Positions 46,124-55,633 of a DNA stretch of 64,000 nt are shown here, one piece after another. The notes under the pieces are model-generated. The model was not told the DNA's origin. It did no database searches and saw only the letters and a list, made by a program, of their open reading frames with translations. The DNA comes from Erwinia tasmaniensis Et1/99 (GTDB lineage Bacteria > Pseudomonadota > Gammaproteobacteria > Enterobacterales > Enterobacteriaceae): the NCBI RefSeq assembly GCF_000026185.1, contig NC_010694.1, forward strand, positions 1,922,001 through 1,986,000, read 5' to 3'. Numbering within the stretch: the first letter of the stretch is position 1; each line of letters opens with the position of its first letter. The translations under genes were made by a program, and so were the position numbers.

Positions 46124-46786
46124 TTACTCCAGCATGGACAACAGCTGGTCGGCACCCTTATCAATGCCTACCCTGGCGGCTGCGAGTGAACCAATACTTG
46201 CACTGACGTTCATCGCATTCGGATATTGTTTAGTGATGTATGCCTGTAACAATTGATTGTTATCAGCCTGATAAATTTCCACCGCATAGCTCACCCAGCC
46301 AGTCATTAACCCCTCCCTTCCCCGCACCGCCTGCACGATATTGTAGGGCCCGCCTGCCAGGTCAAATTTTGTGAAAGTGCCAATCACCGGCGTGGTGGTC
46401 TCAGCCCCTGTTAACGTCAACCTGATGCGTAACCCGCGATCGGAGGGGCGCTTGCCAAAAGTGAAGCGTGTTTTAAGCATTTCGGCATGACGTTGGTACA
46501 AGTAGTCCGCCAGTTCCGCCCGGTCAGGCTGACTTAAATCGCCAAGCTGATTATCTGCACCGCTATAAATAACGACCGGATCGAGCGTCACTTCGCGGTA
46601 CTTACGCCAGTCAATGGTGCTGCCGGTACGCCACGGCTCCCGGTAAGCCTTGTCACCCTCATTAGGCCGCAGCTGTTCTGCGCTGGCTAATCCTGCATAA
46701 CGAGGGGGCTGAGTGCCTGCACAACCGGCTAAAGTCAGTGAGAGCAGGATAATAACGAATTGAAAAGGCCGTATCTGGGTCAACAT
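46124..46786 (-). CDS. DUF3313 lipoprotein
   Basis: A 220-residue lipoprotein with lipobox LAGC (C22) after a hydrophobic signal. The mature domain (about 30-215), with YREVTLDPVVIYSG and YAVEIYQADNNQLL, fits DUF3313, which has no known function. It lies divergent to the TetR regulator gene with a palindrome in the shared promoter gap, so repression by that regulator is plausible. Confidence 0.8.
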   Translation of the reverse strand: MLTQIRPFQFVIILLSLTLAGCAGTQPPRYAGLASAEQLRPNEGDKAYREPWRTGSTIDWRKYREVTLDPVVIYSGADNQLGDLSQPDRAELADYLYQRHAEMLKTRFTFGKRPSDRGLRIRLTLTGAETTTPVIGTFTKFDLAGGPYNIVQAVRGREGLMTGWVSYAVEIYQADNNQLLQAYITKQYPNAMNVSASIGSLAAARVGIDKGADQLLSMLE

Positions 46787-46805
46787 TGGGAAACCTCATA
46801 AGTGT

Positions 46806-46820
46806 ACCGTACTGTACGGT
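46806..46820. promoter_or_regulatory. Candidate TetR operator palindrome
   Basis: ACCGTAC-T-GTACGGT is a perfect 15-bp palindrome in the 93-bp gap between the divergent lipoprotein and TetR genes, about 60 nt from the TetR start. Size and place suit a TetR-dimer operator covering both promoters. Untested. Confidence 0.6.
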
Positions 46821-46879
46821 TTATTTATGCCCTGGCAGGATTTTTCTGTCAATAGAATGTACACTCGGATTTATTTTTC

Positions 46880-47524
46880 ATGAGAAATGCGATGAAAGTC
46901 CGCACTGAAGCGCGCCGGGAGGCGATTGTTGCCGCTGCCGCACAGCTGTTCCAGCAAATGGGCTACGAACGAGCCTCCATGAACGAACTGGCAAAACGTC
47001 TGGGGGGGTCAAAAGCCACGCTGTACAACTATTTTCCGTCGAAAGAGGAGCTGTTCAGCGCGGTGATCCGCACCTATGCTACCCGGCATCTTACGGATGC
47101 CGCCAGCGCGCTCGATTTGCCGAGAAAGCAAAACGTGACGCTGGAAGAAAAGCTGCAGCATTTTGGTGAACAGATGCTTAACGTGATGACCACTGACAAT
47201 ACGGCGTTGTCCGTCTATCGCATGGTGGTGGCAGAAGCCGGACGCTCGGAAATGGGTATGCTGTTTTATGAATCCGGGCCGCGTGAAAGCGTTGAAAAAC
47301 TGGCACGGCTGCTTTCCTCCGCGATGGATAACGGCGTGCTGCGTATCGGCGATCCCCGCATCCGCGCGCTGCAATTCCTCGCCTTACTGACGGCAGAAAT
47401 CGAAGAGCGTATTTATCAGCGCACCGCGCCGCCATTAAGCCTTAAACGAGTGCAGGAAATGACCGCCTGCGCGGTAAGAATGTTTATGGCCGGAGCGGCC
47501 ATTGCCGCTGCACCTGCTGATTAG
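46880..47524 (+). CDS. TetR/AcrR-family transcriptional regulator
   Basis: A 214-residue repressor. The N-terminal HTH reads ARREAIVAAAAQLFQQMGY ... MNELAKRLGGSKATLYNYFPSKEELF; the rest is a helical ligand-binding domain with an AefR-like C-terminal part. The first ATG (46880) lacks a ribosome site; the ATG at 46892 is a possible alternative. Divergent to the DUF3313 lipoprotein gene; local control of that gene and itself is likely. Ligand unknown. Confidence 0.88.
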   Translation: MRNAMKVRTEARREAIVAAAAQLFQQMGYERASMNELAKRLGGSKATLYNYFPSKEELFSAVIRTYATRHLTDAASALDLPRKQNVTLEEKLQHFGEQMLNVMTTDNTALSVYRMVVAEAGRSEMGMLFYESGPRESVEKLARLLSSAMDNGVLRIGDPRIRALQFLALLTAEIEERIYQRTAPPLSLKRVQEMTACAVRMFMAGAAIAAAPAD

Positions 47525-47621
47525 CCCGAATGTCGGTACAGGTCTGCTAAATCAATCGGCTTTCAATACCAGCTGCACCAACAGCGATAATTTTTTGCGC
47601 GTTGAGATCGCGAGAGGAAGC

Positions 47622-47918
47622 ATGATGACTGCTCTGCCTACCGTTACCATTCACTATTGCTCCCAGTGCAACTGGATGCTGCGCGCCAGCTGGATGGCCC
47701 AGGAGCTGCTGCACACTTTTAACACCGACCTGGGTGGGGTGACGCTGATCCCCGGCACGGGCGGGATTTATGAAATACGCGTCGATCGACAGCTTATCTG
47801 GGATCGTAAAGTGGATATTGGCTTCCCGGATGCCGCCGAGATCAAGCGACGCCTGCGAGCCGTTTGCTTCCCGCAGCGTGACCTCGGACATATCGACGGC
47901 CATACCGAGAAAACGTAA
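47622..47918 (+). CDS. SelT/SelW/SelH-type thioredoxin-fold protein
   Basis: A 98-residue Rdx-family protein. The redox motif CSQC (Cys in place of selenocysteine) follows VTIHY; WMLRASWMAQELLHTF, PGTGGIYEIRVD and IWDRK are conserved blocks of the family. GAGAGGAAGC precedes the ATG at 47622. It likely has a thiol-redox role; partner unknown. It begins 97 nt after the TetR gene and is shown as separate. Confidence 0.88.
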   Translation: MMTALPTVTIHYCSQCNWMLRASWMAQELLHTFNTDLGGVTLIPGTGGIYEIRVDRQLIWDRKVDIGFPDAAEIKRRLRAVCFPQRDLGHIDGHTEKT

Positions 47919-47920
47919 TA

Positions 47921-47943
47921 AAAAAAGCCGCGCGTGGCGCGGC
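47921..47943 (-). terminator. Terminator of the TonB receptor gene
   Basis: GCCGCGC / GCGCGGC stem with a GTG loop; read leftwards it is followed by six T. It lies between the convergent SelW-like and receptor genes. Confidence 0.85.
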
Positions 47944-47965
47944 CTGAAAAACGTCATGGTCCTTG

Positions 47966-50350
47966 TCAAAAATCGACATTAACGCCCAGCTGGAAATGAC
48001 GGCCCGGCATCACGGCTAATGCACGGTCGTTCCGATCGCGAGCGGTCTGTCCTGTAAGATCGCGGCTGCTAAGGTAGTCCCAGTATTTGCGATCGGTCAG
48101 ATTATAAACACCGCCACTTAACTTAACGTTTTTGCTCACTTTCACCCATGCGCTGAGATCCACGACTCCGTAACCCGGAACGCGCGTATATTCGCTGCTC
48201 GGATCGGTCAGGGAACTGCCATTATTGGTGTAAGATTCGCGGTTAGTGGCCTCTGCCTTTTTGCCTTTGACAAAGGTTGCGGTGACGGCCGCGCCAAAAC
48301 GCTGCGACGGATCGTCCCAGCCCATGCCAACGATAGCCTTAACAGGGGCTACGCTATCCAGGTCGACATACTTATCACCGCTATAGCTGGACTTAGATTT
48401 ACCCTGGCTGTAACCAAGGGCAAAAGTCGTGTTCAGTCCATTCACCTCTTCGAACCAAGTTCCGTAATTGATTTTGGTACTGATTTCCCCGCCCCAGATG
48501 TAGGCCTTATCGCGGTTTTCCGCCTGGTAAATCGTTGCCAGGTTTGATGGAACATTCACGAACTTTTCAGGACTTTGGGCGCGGGTGTAGCGGGTATAAG
48601 CAATAAAATTCTTATAGGTGTTGTAAAACAGCGAGCCGTTTAACGTCACCCCTTCGCTGACCTGCCCCTTAACGCCCCACTCGACGTTATTGCTGGTTTC
48701 GGTATCAAGTTCGGTACTGCCCACTAAAGCATATTGTGCGCCGGGGATATAGTTACTCCCCAGATTCCAGGAGCCGTAGAGCTGGTTGGCATTTGGGAAC
48801 TGCGCACCGCGCTTGTACTGGAGGTAAGTCATCAGGCCGGGGGTAAGATCATAGTTGAAGCTAATGGAGGGCAGCAGTTGAGTATCACTGTTAGTCTTGC
48901 CGTAAAGTGACTGCGCAACCTCAGGTGTCAGCACGGCGGTGCCTGCTGCCAAATTACCCACATCCTGCGGTTTGGTTTCCTGATGAGCCACGCGCAACCC
49001 CGGAACCACAACCAGACCGTGACCCGCGATATCAAACTGCATGCTGTCCTGTACAAAGGCCCCCAGCGCCAGCGTGCGGCTGTCGGCCTGGGGTTTGGTT
49101 ACCGACTGCGTTGGCGACTGCCTGAAAGGCCGTTCGGTCTCCGCAACGCTGGCGTTGACGCCGCTTAAAAGAGTGTGGCGGCCGAGCGTTTTCGCCAGCT
49201 GGGCTTCATAACCCCATATATTCACGTTGTAATCAGAATAGGTGCGCTGATAGCCTCTGGAAATCGGCTCCTGCGGCGACAGCGTATTGTCATGCGCTTC
49301 GGTACGCTGGAAATAGATTTTGTTGCTCAGAGAATCGATCCCGTTGTTATCCGGCGTCCATTCATCCTTCAGGCTGACTCCCCAGCGGCGCGTGTTGCTT
49401 TGCTGATTAGCATCTCCCAGAACCGCCGTTGACCTGCTGTTCCAGCTGTCATAGCGGGTATGATTCACCTTGCTGTAAAAATCAACCGTACCGATAAGCC
49501 GGTGCTGATCGTTGGGCTGCCAAATCCCCGAAGCCAGTACCGCATCAGAATGCCAGTTGGCGGGATAAGCATCCAGCACGCCGCTGTTATTGCGGGTTTG
49601 CTGGCCATCGCGGCGGCTGTAAGCGATCAGCCCGCGCAGCGTGTCATCGCCCATGGCGGCGGTAATGCCGCTATGCCAGCTGCGGTTCGAAGAGTCGTAG
49701 TCGCTCTGATAGCCGAAATAGCTCGGTTTGCCGGGCAGCAGATAATCATCCGCTGATTTCGGCTGGAAGGATACAGAGCCGCCGAGTGCCGTGTTAGCAC
49801 GCGATGTTGCCGTGGCCCCGGCTTCAATATCCACCCGTCCGTAAAGGTACGGATCGATGTAATCTCGCCCGATCCCAAAGGTATTCACTCCTGCCCGACC
49901 GGCGTAGCTGCGCCCGGTGGCGTCCGGCTGCGGAATGCCATCGACGTCGAGCGCCACCCGGTTACCTTCCAGGCCACGAATGTTATAGCCCGCATAGCCC
50001 GCACGGTCGAAACCGCTTTTTCCGCTGCCGGAACCCCCGCTGCTGCCGACCGCGCCGATCAGCGGCTGGTAGCGCATGATTGAGCCAAAATCGTTAACGC
50101 CGCGCTGCTGCATTTCGGCGGCGTTGATGCTCACGGTACTACCGGCCACCTTCTTGACCGGTGGAGAGAGTACCGTCATCAGCGCCTCGTCAGACGCGGG
50201 CGCTGCCTTTTGTTGCTGGCTGGTGGGGATGCCAGGCGCCCCGTCGTTTTGCTGTGCCATCACGCTGCTGGACGTTGCGGCGGCGCTAAACAGCGTTCCC
50301 ATCATCATTGAGCTGTGCAAAAATCCCTGACGTATTGATAAATTAAACAT
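47966..50350 (-). CDS. TonB-dependent haem/haemoglobin-type receptor
   Basis: A 794-residue outer-membrane receptor. A signal peptide (to about residue 32, SSVMAQQ) and a Gln-rich linker precede the plug (about 60-210: VSINAAEMQQRGVNDFGSIM, GYNIRGLEGNRVALDVDGIPQ, IEAGATATSRANTALGGSVSF). A 22-strand barrel follows, ending in Phe (QLGVNVDF). It matches the haemoglobin/transferrin/lactoferrin receptor group. A Fur box lies upstream, so iron limitation should induce it. No haem uptake ABC genes are adjacent, so the ligand is inferred only. Confidence 0.9.
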   Translation of the reverse strand: MFNLSIRQGFLHSSMMMGTLFSAAATSSSVMAQQNDGAPGIPTSQQQKAAPASDEALMTVLSPPVKKVAGSTVSINAAEMQQRGVNDFGSIMRYQPLIGAVGSSGGSGSGKSGFDRAGYAGYNIRGLEGNRVALDVDGIPQPDATGRSYAGRAGVNTFGIGRDYIDPYLYGRVDIEAGATATSRANTALGGSVSFQPKSADDYLLPGKPSYFGYQSDYDSSNRSWHSGITAAMGDDTLRGLIAYSRRDGQQTRNNSGVLDAYPANWHSDAVLASGIWQPNDQHRLIGTVDFYSKVNHTRYDSWNSRSTAVLGDANQQSNTRRWGVSLKDEWTPDNNGIDSLSNKIYFQRTEAHDNTLSPQEPISRGYQRTYSDYNVNIWGYEAQLAKTLGRHTLLSGVNASVAETERPFRQSPTQSVTKPQADSRTLALGAFVQDSMQFDIAGHGLVVVPGLRVAHQETKPQDVGNLAAGTAVLTPEVAQSLYGKTNSDTQLLPSISFNYDLTPGLMTYLQYKRGAQFPNANQLYGSWNLGSNYIPGAQYALVGSTELDTETSNNVEWGVKGQVSEGVTLNGSLFYNTYKNFIAYTRYTRAQSPEKFVNVPSNLATIYQAENRDKAYIWGGEISTKINYGTWFEEVNGLNTTFALGYSQGKSKSSYSGDKYVDLDSVAPVKAIVGMGWDDPSQRFGAAVTATFVKGKKAEATNRESYTNNGSSLTDPSSEYTRVPGYGVVDLSAWVKVSKNVKLSGGVYNLTDRKYWDYLSSRDLTGQTARDRNDRALAVMPGRHFQLGVNVDF

Positions 50351-50465
50351 AGTAAATACCTGAATATATTATGGGTATCGGCTCAGGCATGGCTTCCATT
50401 ACGGGAGTAAAAGCCCCAAACGACATTTCGCGGGGCAAAAGTTTGGATGACGTGCGCTATCATAT

Positions 50466-50484
50466 ACAAATGATAATCATTATC
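50466..50484. promoter_or_regulatory. Fur box
   Basis: Sixteen of the 19 positions match GATAATGATAATCATTATC (continuous AATGATAATCATTATC). It lies about 115 bp ahead of the TonB receptor start and would let Fur-Fe(II) repress it. Confidence 0.85.
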
Positions 50485-50585
50485 AATAATAGCATGCAGA
50501 AATTTACATTTGCACATATTTAGTTTGGCGGGGAAGGTGTTTATACGAGGAGATGAATGAACCATGCTCCCCGTTGAATAGGGAT

Positions 50586-53030
50586 TCAGGATGCAGGCTC
50601 AATGCTGCGGCGGATCTTCTTCAAATTGATATGCTGCGCATTCAGTTTCGATGCCTGATATTTAAAAGCCAAGTAGTTAGCAACTTTGCTGTCATGCGTT
50701 GAGAGGATAACCTGGTGAGAGCTGAATTCCCCGCGCATAAGATGCACGAATGAGGCCATATTGATATCGTCCATCGCCTGAACCGGATCGTCAATAAGCA
50801 GGGTTTTCAGACCCGAAGGGTAAACTTTGTTCATGGTCAACATAAAAGCAATCACAACACCAGCGAGCTGACCCGAACTCATGGTGTTCCATGCGTCGTG
50901 CTTATCATTTAGCTCGGCACAAAACCGGTAAAAGCCCCTCTCTTGTCCTTTCTCTGCACTATGTAAAACAATGCCGCTGGACGGCAAGTTACCGCTGAAG
51001 CGCGTTTGTAGGATCTTGCTGCTGTAAATATAAAAGGGGATACGCACGGCTTTTGACATCAATTTATCATCAGCTTCAATGCTTTTTTTGTAGATGTTCA
51101 CTGCTGATTCAAGCTTAACCTTAATTTTCTGAAGTTTTTCAAGCTTTGCGTGGGAACCATCAACACTGGCTTTCGCAGTCAGATAATTATTGTTTTTCTT
51201 CAGAGTTATCACATTATTGATGCATTTTATATCATTATCAATATCAGCCAGGCTGCCCATCCACTGCCCTGCCTCATTAGATTTTAGTCTGGCTGTGGTA
51301 GCAGCTGAGAGAATTTCATCATAATCACCGTCAACATTAAAGCGCAGTTCATTGTCATAATTTAACATCGTTTTAACCAAGCGGTTGTAGCTATCTTCAT
51401 CATTGTAACCAGCGGAAATCACATCAGGAGATATGTATTGACTATAGGAGGGATAATACTCAGAAAACCATTTTCTGTCAGACGCAATCAGAGCGACTTC
51501 ATCCTGACTCACCCTACGGGATGCTAAGCGCTGTGCATAATTTCTATCGATACGCTGGTACCGGTTATTCAGCTTTTTACTCCGCCTGACTAAGGGGGAA
51601 ATCATTTTTTCCCACAAATTATTTTCTGCTTCTGTTAATGCTGAAGAGGCCGTATCCTGCAAAGAGACAAGGTCACTATGTTGTTTCTCACAGGCCTCAC
51701 GTAGCAGGCTGAACTCTTCGAACATGCTGCCGCATAGTGGACATTCAACAGCGGTCTGCGCCTCTGAATGTTGTTTACTCCAGTGAGCGTGGAAATCATC
51801 GTACAATTTTTCCCTGCTGGCGATAACGGTGTTTATCATCGAACCCATCACGTCTACGCTATTTTTAGCTCCATTCCAAAAGCCGATCGCAGTAGCATGC
51901 AGCCGGTACTGATTTGAAAACACCTTTTTTATTTCATCCAGCATCATGGTGGTCGCACTGCGGTTATTGTACTCAGTACTAATCAGTTGATATGATCTGT
52001 TTTTGGTGATTATTTTTTCGATACTGATTAGATGCTTATTTAATTTTACTGCCGTTTTCTCTGGCGCGGAGTGGCTGGAAAAGTTCAGTACATTAATTAG
52101 ACGCTTTTTGTATTGAGGTTTCAGCCAATTACTGACTTCATGCTTGAGTACTATTTTATTGTACGTTTCGCCATCCTCAAAGATGACCTTGCATTTATTT
52201 AAGGCATTCAACCAGTTCTCCAGCTGGCTGCTGCTGTCATCAATTGATACTGCCGGAATGGTGGAGCCTGATAATGTGACGATCTCGCTATGCGGGTCAT
52301 CTGCTGATAATTCAGTTGATGCCTTCTCAAGCGAAATTAACGTTGAGTTCAGCTCATCAAGACTCGCTTGTTCACTGTTAATGTCTTTTTTGAGTTCGTC
52401 TGAAAATTTTTTAAGCCTGGCAGAATCCTCTACGCCTTCGGCTTTACCGATAAGATGCTGAATTTTTTCGTAGCGTTTTTTTTGGTCATCCCGCAGATAA
52501 TGCAGCGCTTCTTCCTGCTGGATATAATTTAATATAGTAAACATGGAGTCAATAGCTGGATAACTCAACATATCCTGCAATTTGCTGATATTTAATGGCG
52601 TGGTAAAGACTTTATTAGCGGTGTCATCGAAAGGCCAGTAATAAAGTATTTTTCGCACAATATTCTTATCGTAATCTTTGGCAGCACCTCTGTAATCACA
52701 AATATGGGTATGTATCACTAAATGCCCTGCTCCGCTGAAGTCCAGAAGTTCAAGATAAATTTCCGCATAAGAAGATAAATTATTAATCAGCAGGTGCTTA
52801 TCTTTAACCTTACCATCACTATCTCGCACCCTTAGCAATTTTCCCGTCATGGAAATTTCAATGGCGTCAAAAATCGTGGTTTTACCAAAACCGTTAGGCC
52901 CATCGAGAATGATAAGCTGATGGTCGCCAAAGTTAAGTTCAAGCGGTTCTGAAAATGATTTGAAGTTGGTGAGCCTGATCCTTCCTATTCTGAAGTTATT
53001 TAATAGGTTTTTTTTGTTTTTACTTTTCAT
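50586..53030 (-). CDS. Lamassu/ABC-3C-type SMC-like ATPase (LmuB-like)
   Basis: An 814-residue Rad50/SMC-type ATPase. Walker A GPNGFGKTT is at residues 44-52, a Rad50-type zinc hook CPLCG near 428 sits between two long coiled-coil stretches, the ABC signature MSSGQLAGVV is near 715, Walker B TLLIDDPVQAMDDIN near 745 and the H-loop STHD near 775. It should dimerise through the hook and clamp DNA. It starts 11 nt inside the previous gene. It is the last gene of the operon, so it probably senses or holds foreign DNA and activates the nuclease. Confidence 0.85.
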   Translation of the reverse strand: MKSKNKKNLLNNFRIGRIRLTNFKSFSEPLELNFGDHQLIILDGPNGFGKTTIFDAIEISMTGKLLRVRDSDGKVKDKHLLINNLSSYAEIYLELLDFSGAGHLVIHTHICDYRGAAKDYDKNIVRKILYYWPFDDTANKVFTTPLNISKLQDMLSYPAIDSMFTILNYIQQEEALHYLRDDQKKRYEKIQHLIGKAEGVEDSARLKKFSDELKKDINSEQASLDELNSTLISLEKASTELSADDPHSEIVTLSGSTIPAVSIDDSSSQLENWLNALNKCKVIFEDGETYNKIVLKHEVSNWLKPQYKKRLINVLNFSSHSAPEKTAVKLNKHLISIEKIITKNRSYQLISTEYNNRSATTMMLDEIKKVFSNQYRLHATAIGFWNGAKNSVDVMGSMINTVIASREKLYDDFHAHWSKQHSEAQTAVECPLCGSMFEEFSLLREACEKQHSDLVSLQDTASSALTEAENNLWEKMISPLVRRSKKLNNRYQRIDRNYAQRLASRRVSQDEVALIASDRKWFSEYYPSYSQYISPDVISAGYNDEDSYNRLVKTMLNYDNELRFNVDGDYDEILSAATTARLKSNEAGQWMGSLADIDNDIKCINNVITLKKNNNYLTAKASVDGSHAKLEKLQKIKVKLESAVNIYKKSIEADDKLMSKAVRIPFYIYSSKILQTRFSGNLPSSGIVLHSAEKGQERGFYRFCAELNDKHDAWNTMSSGQLAGVVIAFMLTMNKVYPSGLKTLLIDDPVQAMDDINMASFVHLMRGEFSSHQVILSTHDSKVANYLAFKYQASKLNAQHINLKKIRRSIEPAS

Positions 53031-53820
53031 TCAGTACCTCAGATTTCCATTTCTCGTAGTCAGCGCTGAACATCTCATCGTCAGTATTCATTTGCAAAAT
53101 TCGCTCTACAAAATCATAATCAACTTCTTTTTTCTCCAGCTCTTTTTTTATCTTATCAATTAATGGCTGCCGGCGACTCTCTTTTATTTTTAAATTCAGA
53201 AATGGCAGTTTTTCAAACAGATGTGCGGCACAGATAAAGCGCGTATCTTTTTTGCTCCTCTTACCAGAAATAAAATCTTTATACGCCGCATCATCATTAA
53301 CGGCATGATTGAGGTCGTTTATCACCTTATCAGAATCACTAAGCTGTGAAAGCTCTGCTAAAAAGACTGACAACCCAGGGCTCATTCTTATTACGTGTTT
53401 TTTGAAAAAAAACTCGTTCTCTTCTATCTCAACAATATGGCGTAAGGCTTCCGTATCGTTATTGCCGCAGGGGGATAAGATAATCAGGTTAGTGTCTTGA
53501 TTAAACTCATGAGTTAGCGTTATTTTATTTTTATAGTTAGCATATTCTTCTTCGAGACTGATATGCAATTGAACATCAGATTCTGGCGACAAAAAAGCCG
53601 TCTTCACGCCGCCCAGAAGCTCTATTTGAATGACTTTATTAATATGTTGCATTTCTTCTTGCGGAATAGATACAAACATAAAGAAGTCACCCCGGCCACC
53701 TTTCCTGGCTAAAACAGCAGCGGTGGTAAAGTCACGACAGGTGATATTATCAATCTTTGCCAGCGCCCACTCTTCTTTGTCAAGGAGCTTAAATAAAAAT
53801 GATTCAAAAACGTTATTCAT
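53020..53820 (-). CDS. Middle component of ABC-3C/Lamassu system (LmuC-like)
   Basis: A 266-residue protein between the nuclease and the ATPase, overlapping both (8 and 11 nt). Position and length fit the third component of ABC-three-component/Lamassu systems, which bridges effector and SMC ATPase. The sequence is cytoplasmic, with an N-terminal FTTAAVLARKGGRGDFFMFV stretch and charged coils at the end (DKIKKELEKKEVD). No catalytic motif is seen. The name rests on context. Confidence 0.7.
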   Translation of the reverse strand: MNNVFESFLFKLLDKEEWALAKIDNITCRDFTTAAVLARKGGRGDFFMFVSIPQEEMQHINKVIQIELLGGVKTAFLSPESDVQLHISLEEEYANYKNKITLTHEFNQDTNLIILSPCGNNDTEALRHIVEIEENEFFFKKHVIRMSPGLSVFLAELSQLSDSDKVINDLNHAVNDDAAYKDFISGKRSKKDTRFICAAHLFEKLPFLNLKIKESRRQPLIDKIKKELEKKEVDYDFVERILQMNTDDEMFSADYEKWKSEVLNEK

Positions 53821-55450
53821 TCAAATTATCTCTTGCTGTATCGCGATGAATAAGAAAAATACTCTTGCCTGAACTAATACTGTTACTGTCGTCACACTCT
53901 TTATCAATAACATTCGAGACATCAATTATTTTCTTTAACATCGCCGTTTGACCATCTGCCTCTTCACAATCAAGAATGATATGGCTAACCCCCAGGGAAA
54001 TCATTCCGCTGTGGTCTTCTATACCCATTCTGAATTTGTTTAGCTCTGTAGAGATATTGCCCCGTACTCTTTTGCAGAGTCTGACAGCGCTGGCATGGTA
54101 GATTTGATCCGTTGAAGTAGTAAACAATATGGGGTTATCTCCACGAACATTTAACTCCACAAGGAAACTGAAAAAATTACTATGCAAATAGTTCATTTCT
54201 GATATGTAGTGATAAAAATTTGAGTCTCGCGGATATGTTGGATTACTTCTGTTAAAATGTAGCCTTTCCAACAACTCTATTGCTTTTCCTTTATCCAGAA
54301 ACCTCTCTTTTATAAGAGAAAAATAATGTTCGAGAGCATCTACCTCAAGTCTACACTGCTTTATTTCTTCATCAGACGCATTTTGATTATTAAGCAAGTT
54401 TTGCAGTATTTCCGAATATCCATTGTATGCAAGGTATATATTTTTTTTACAAAGTAACTGCCAGTGTGCTAAGTTTTGCTCAACCAGTTTTTTTCTCAAG
54501 ATATCAAGAACAGGTAAAAAAGAAATTCGTTTTTTAGCTTGTGAAAGATAGCCACTGGTCATTTTATTTTTCAAATCACCATGACGGTCCTGAATGTGAG
54601 TATCTATCAGTGACAGCAGATGGTACTGATATAGCTCATTGGTTTTCTCCAGCGTATTCGGGCATAAGATGTTTAAAAGACCTTTTATCAGACTATCGAT
54701 TTTTTCATTCAGCTCACTATCACTTAGTGATAACTCGAAGTTAACACCACTGCCTTGCTTAAGCTTGTGAAAGATACAGTTTTTTTCCAGTACAGGTTCG
54801 CTTTTGTTTTCCACCCTATTTTGAATCTTTGAAAAAGCATCATAGCACAAGATGGTAGGCTTTTTCATCCTGCCAATTTCCAGTGAAGTATGAATATAAA
54901 CAGGACAGCGTTTAAATATATTGGAAATATTAATGGCATCCTTGAGATATAAACTCACTTCGTCTCTATATTGACCTGAGTAATTTTTATATGGAACTGA
55001 CAGGTAATGATCTTCATCGGTTACCTGGTCAGAAACAAAGGAAGACATTATATTTTCAACAGTTTCTGCCAGCTTCTCTTTATTGTCTCCATTAGAGTTA
55101 AATCTGGCTCTCAAATATAACTCCAGATCCTGTCCTGAAACCTTACCGAGCTTTCTGTCGAAGATAGTGGTGAAGGCACTAATATAGTTACTGAATTGTG
55201 CTTCATTATAGTGTTTAACCTGATGAAGACTAATATACTCTTCGTCTCTAAGTAGCGCGAAATCTTCCAGCCATTCATATTCCAAAGAGTAGCGACTGAT
55301 TTCATCCAGCTCAGCCTGATCACCGTTCACCAGCAACCGGGCGATGGTACTAAGACAAATATATAGCCCTACCCGCCCCTGATAGCTGTAGCCATTCCAG
55401 CTGTTAGTCGCATCAAACAGCATTCCTTTGGTCTTATTACTTACCGTCAT
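53813..55450 (-). CDS. Lamassu/ABC-3C effector with Cap4-like nuclease domain (LmuA-like)
   Basis: A 545-residue first gene of the operon. Residues 18-80 hold the PD-(D/E)xK-like Cap4/DUF4297 pattern: NGYSYQGRVGL (the GYxYQ start), then YEWLEDFALL (acidic Glu59 and Asp63) and ISLHQVKHY (Q77-x-K79). Downstream is a long alpha-helical region of the ABC-3C effector type. It should cut DNA once released by the ATPase. A 180-bp gap with a terminator separates it from the acetyltransferase gene. Catalysis is inferred from the motif. Confidence 0.78.
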   Translation of the reverse strand: MTVSNKTKGMLFDATNSWNGYSYQGRVGLYICLSTIARLLVNGDQAELDEISRYSLEYEWLEDFALLRDEEYISLHQVKHYNEAQFSNYISAFTTIFDRKLGKVSGQDLELYLRARFNSNGDNKEKLAETVENIMSSFVSDQVTDEDHYLSVPYKNYSGQYRDEVSLYLKDAINISNIFKRCPVYIHTSLEIGRMKKPTILCYDAFSKIQNRVENKSEPVLEKNCIFHKLKQGSGVNFELSLSDSELNEKIDSLIKGLLNILCPNTLEKTNELYQYHLLSLIDTHIQDRHGDLKNKMTSGYLSQAKKRISFLPVLDILRKKLVEQNLAHWQLLCKKNIYLAYNGYSEILQNLLNNQNASDEEIKQCRLEVDALEHYFSLIKERFLDKGKAIELLERLHFNRSNPTYPRDSNFYHYISEMNYLHSNFFSFLVELNVRGDNPILFTTSTDQIYHASAVRLCKRVRGNISTELNKFRMGIEDHSGMISLGVSHIILDCEEADGQTAMLKKIIDVSNVIDKECDDSNSISSGKSIFLIHRDTARDNLNE

Positions 55451-55581
55451 GAACTCTTCACCGTCCGTACCCGCCAGCCCCGGAATATTAACAAATATTT
55501 AAGTGTTAATTTAATGAAACAAGGATACACCAGCGGCTGTGCGAACCGGAACCCCTGAAGATAAAATTATTTTTACATATA

Positions 55582-55619
55582 AAAAAACCGCTGCCCCTTC
55601 AGGGGTACAGCGGTTTTTT
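55582..55619. terminator. Bidirectional terminator
   Basis: AAAAAACCGCTG pairs with CAGCGGTTTTTT, enclosing an inner CCCCTTCAGGGG hairpin. A/T tracts flank both sides; it ends the acetyltransferase gene (-). Confidence 0.92.
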
Positions 55620-55633
55620 CACTGGCGAAATTA

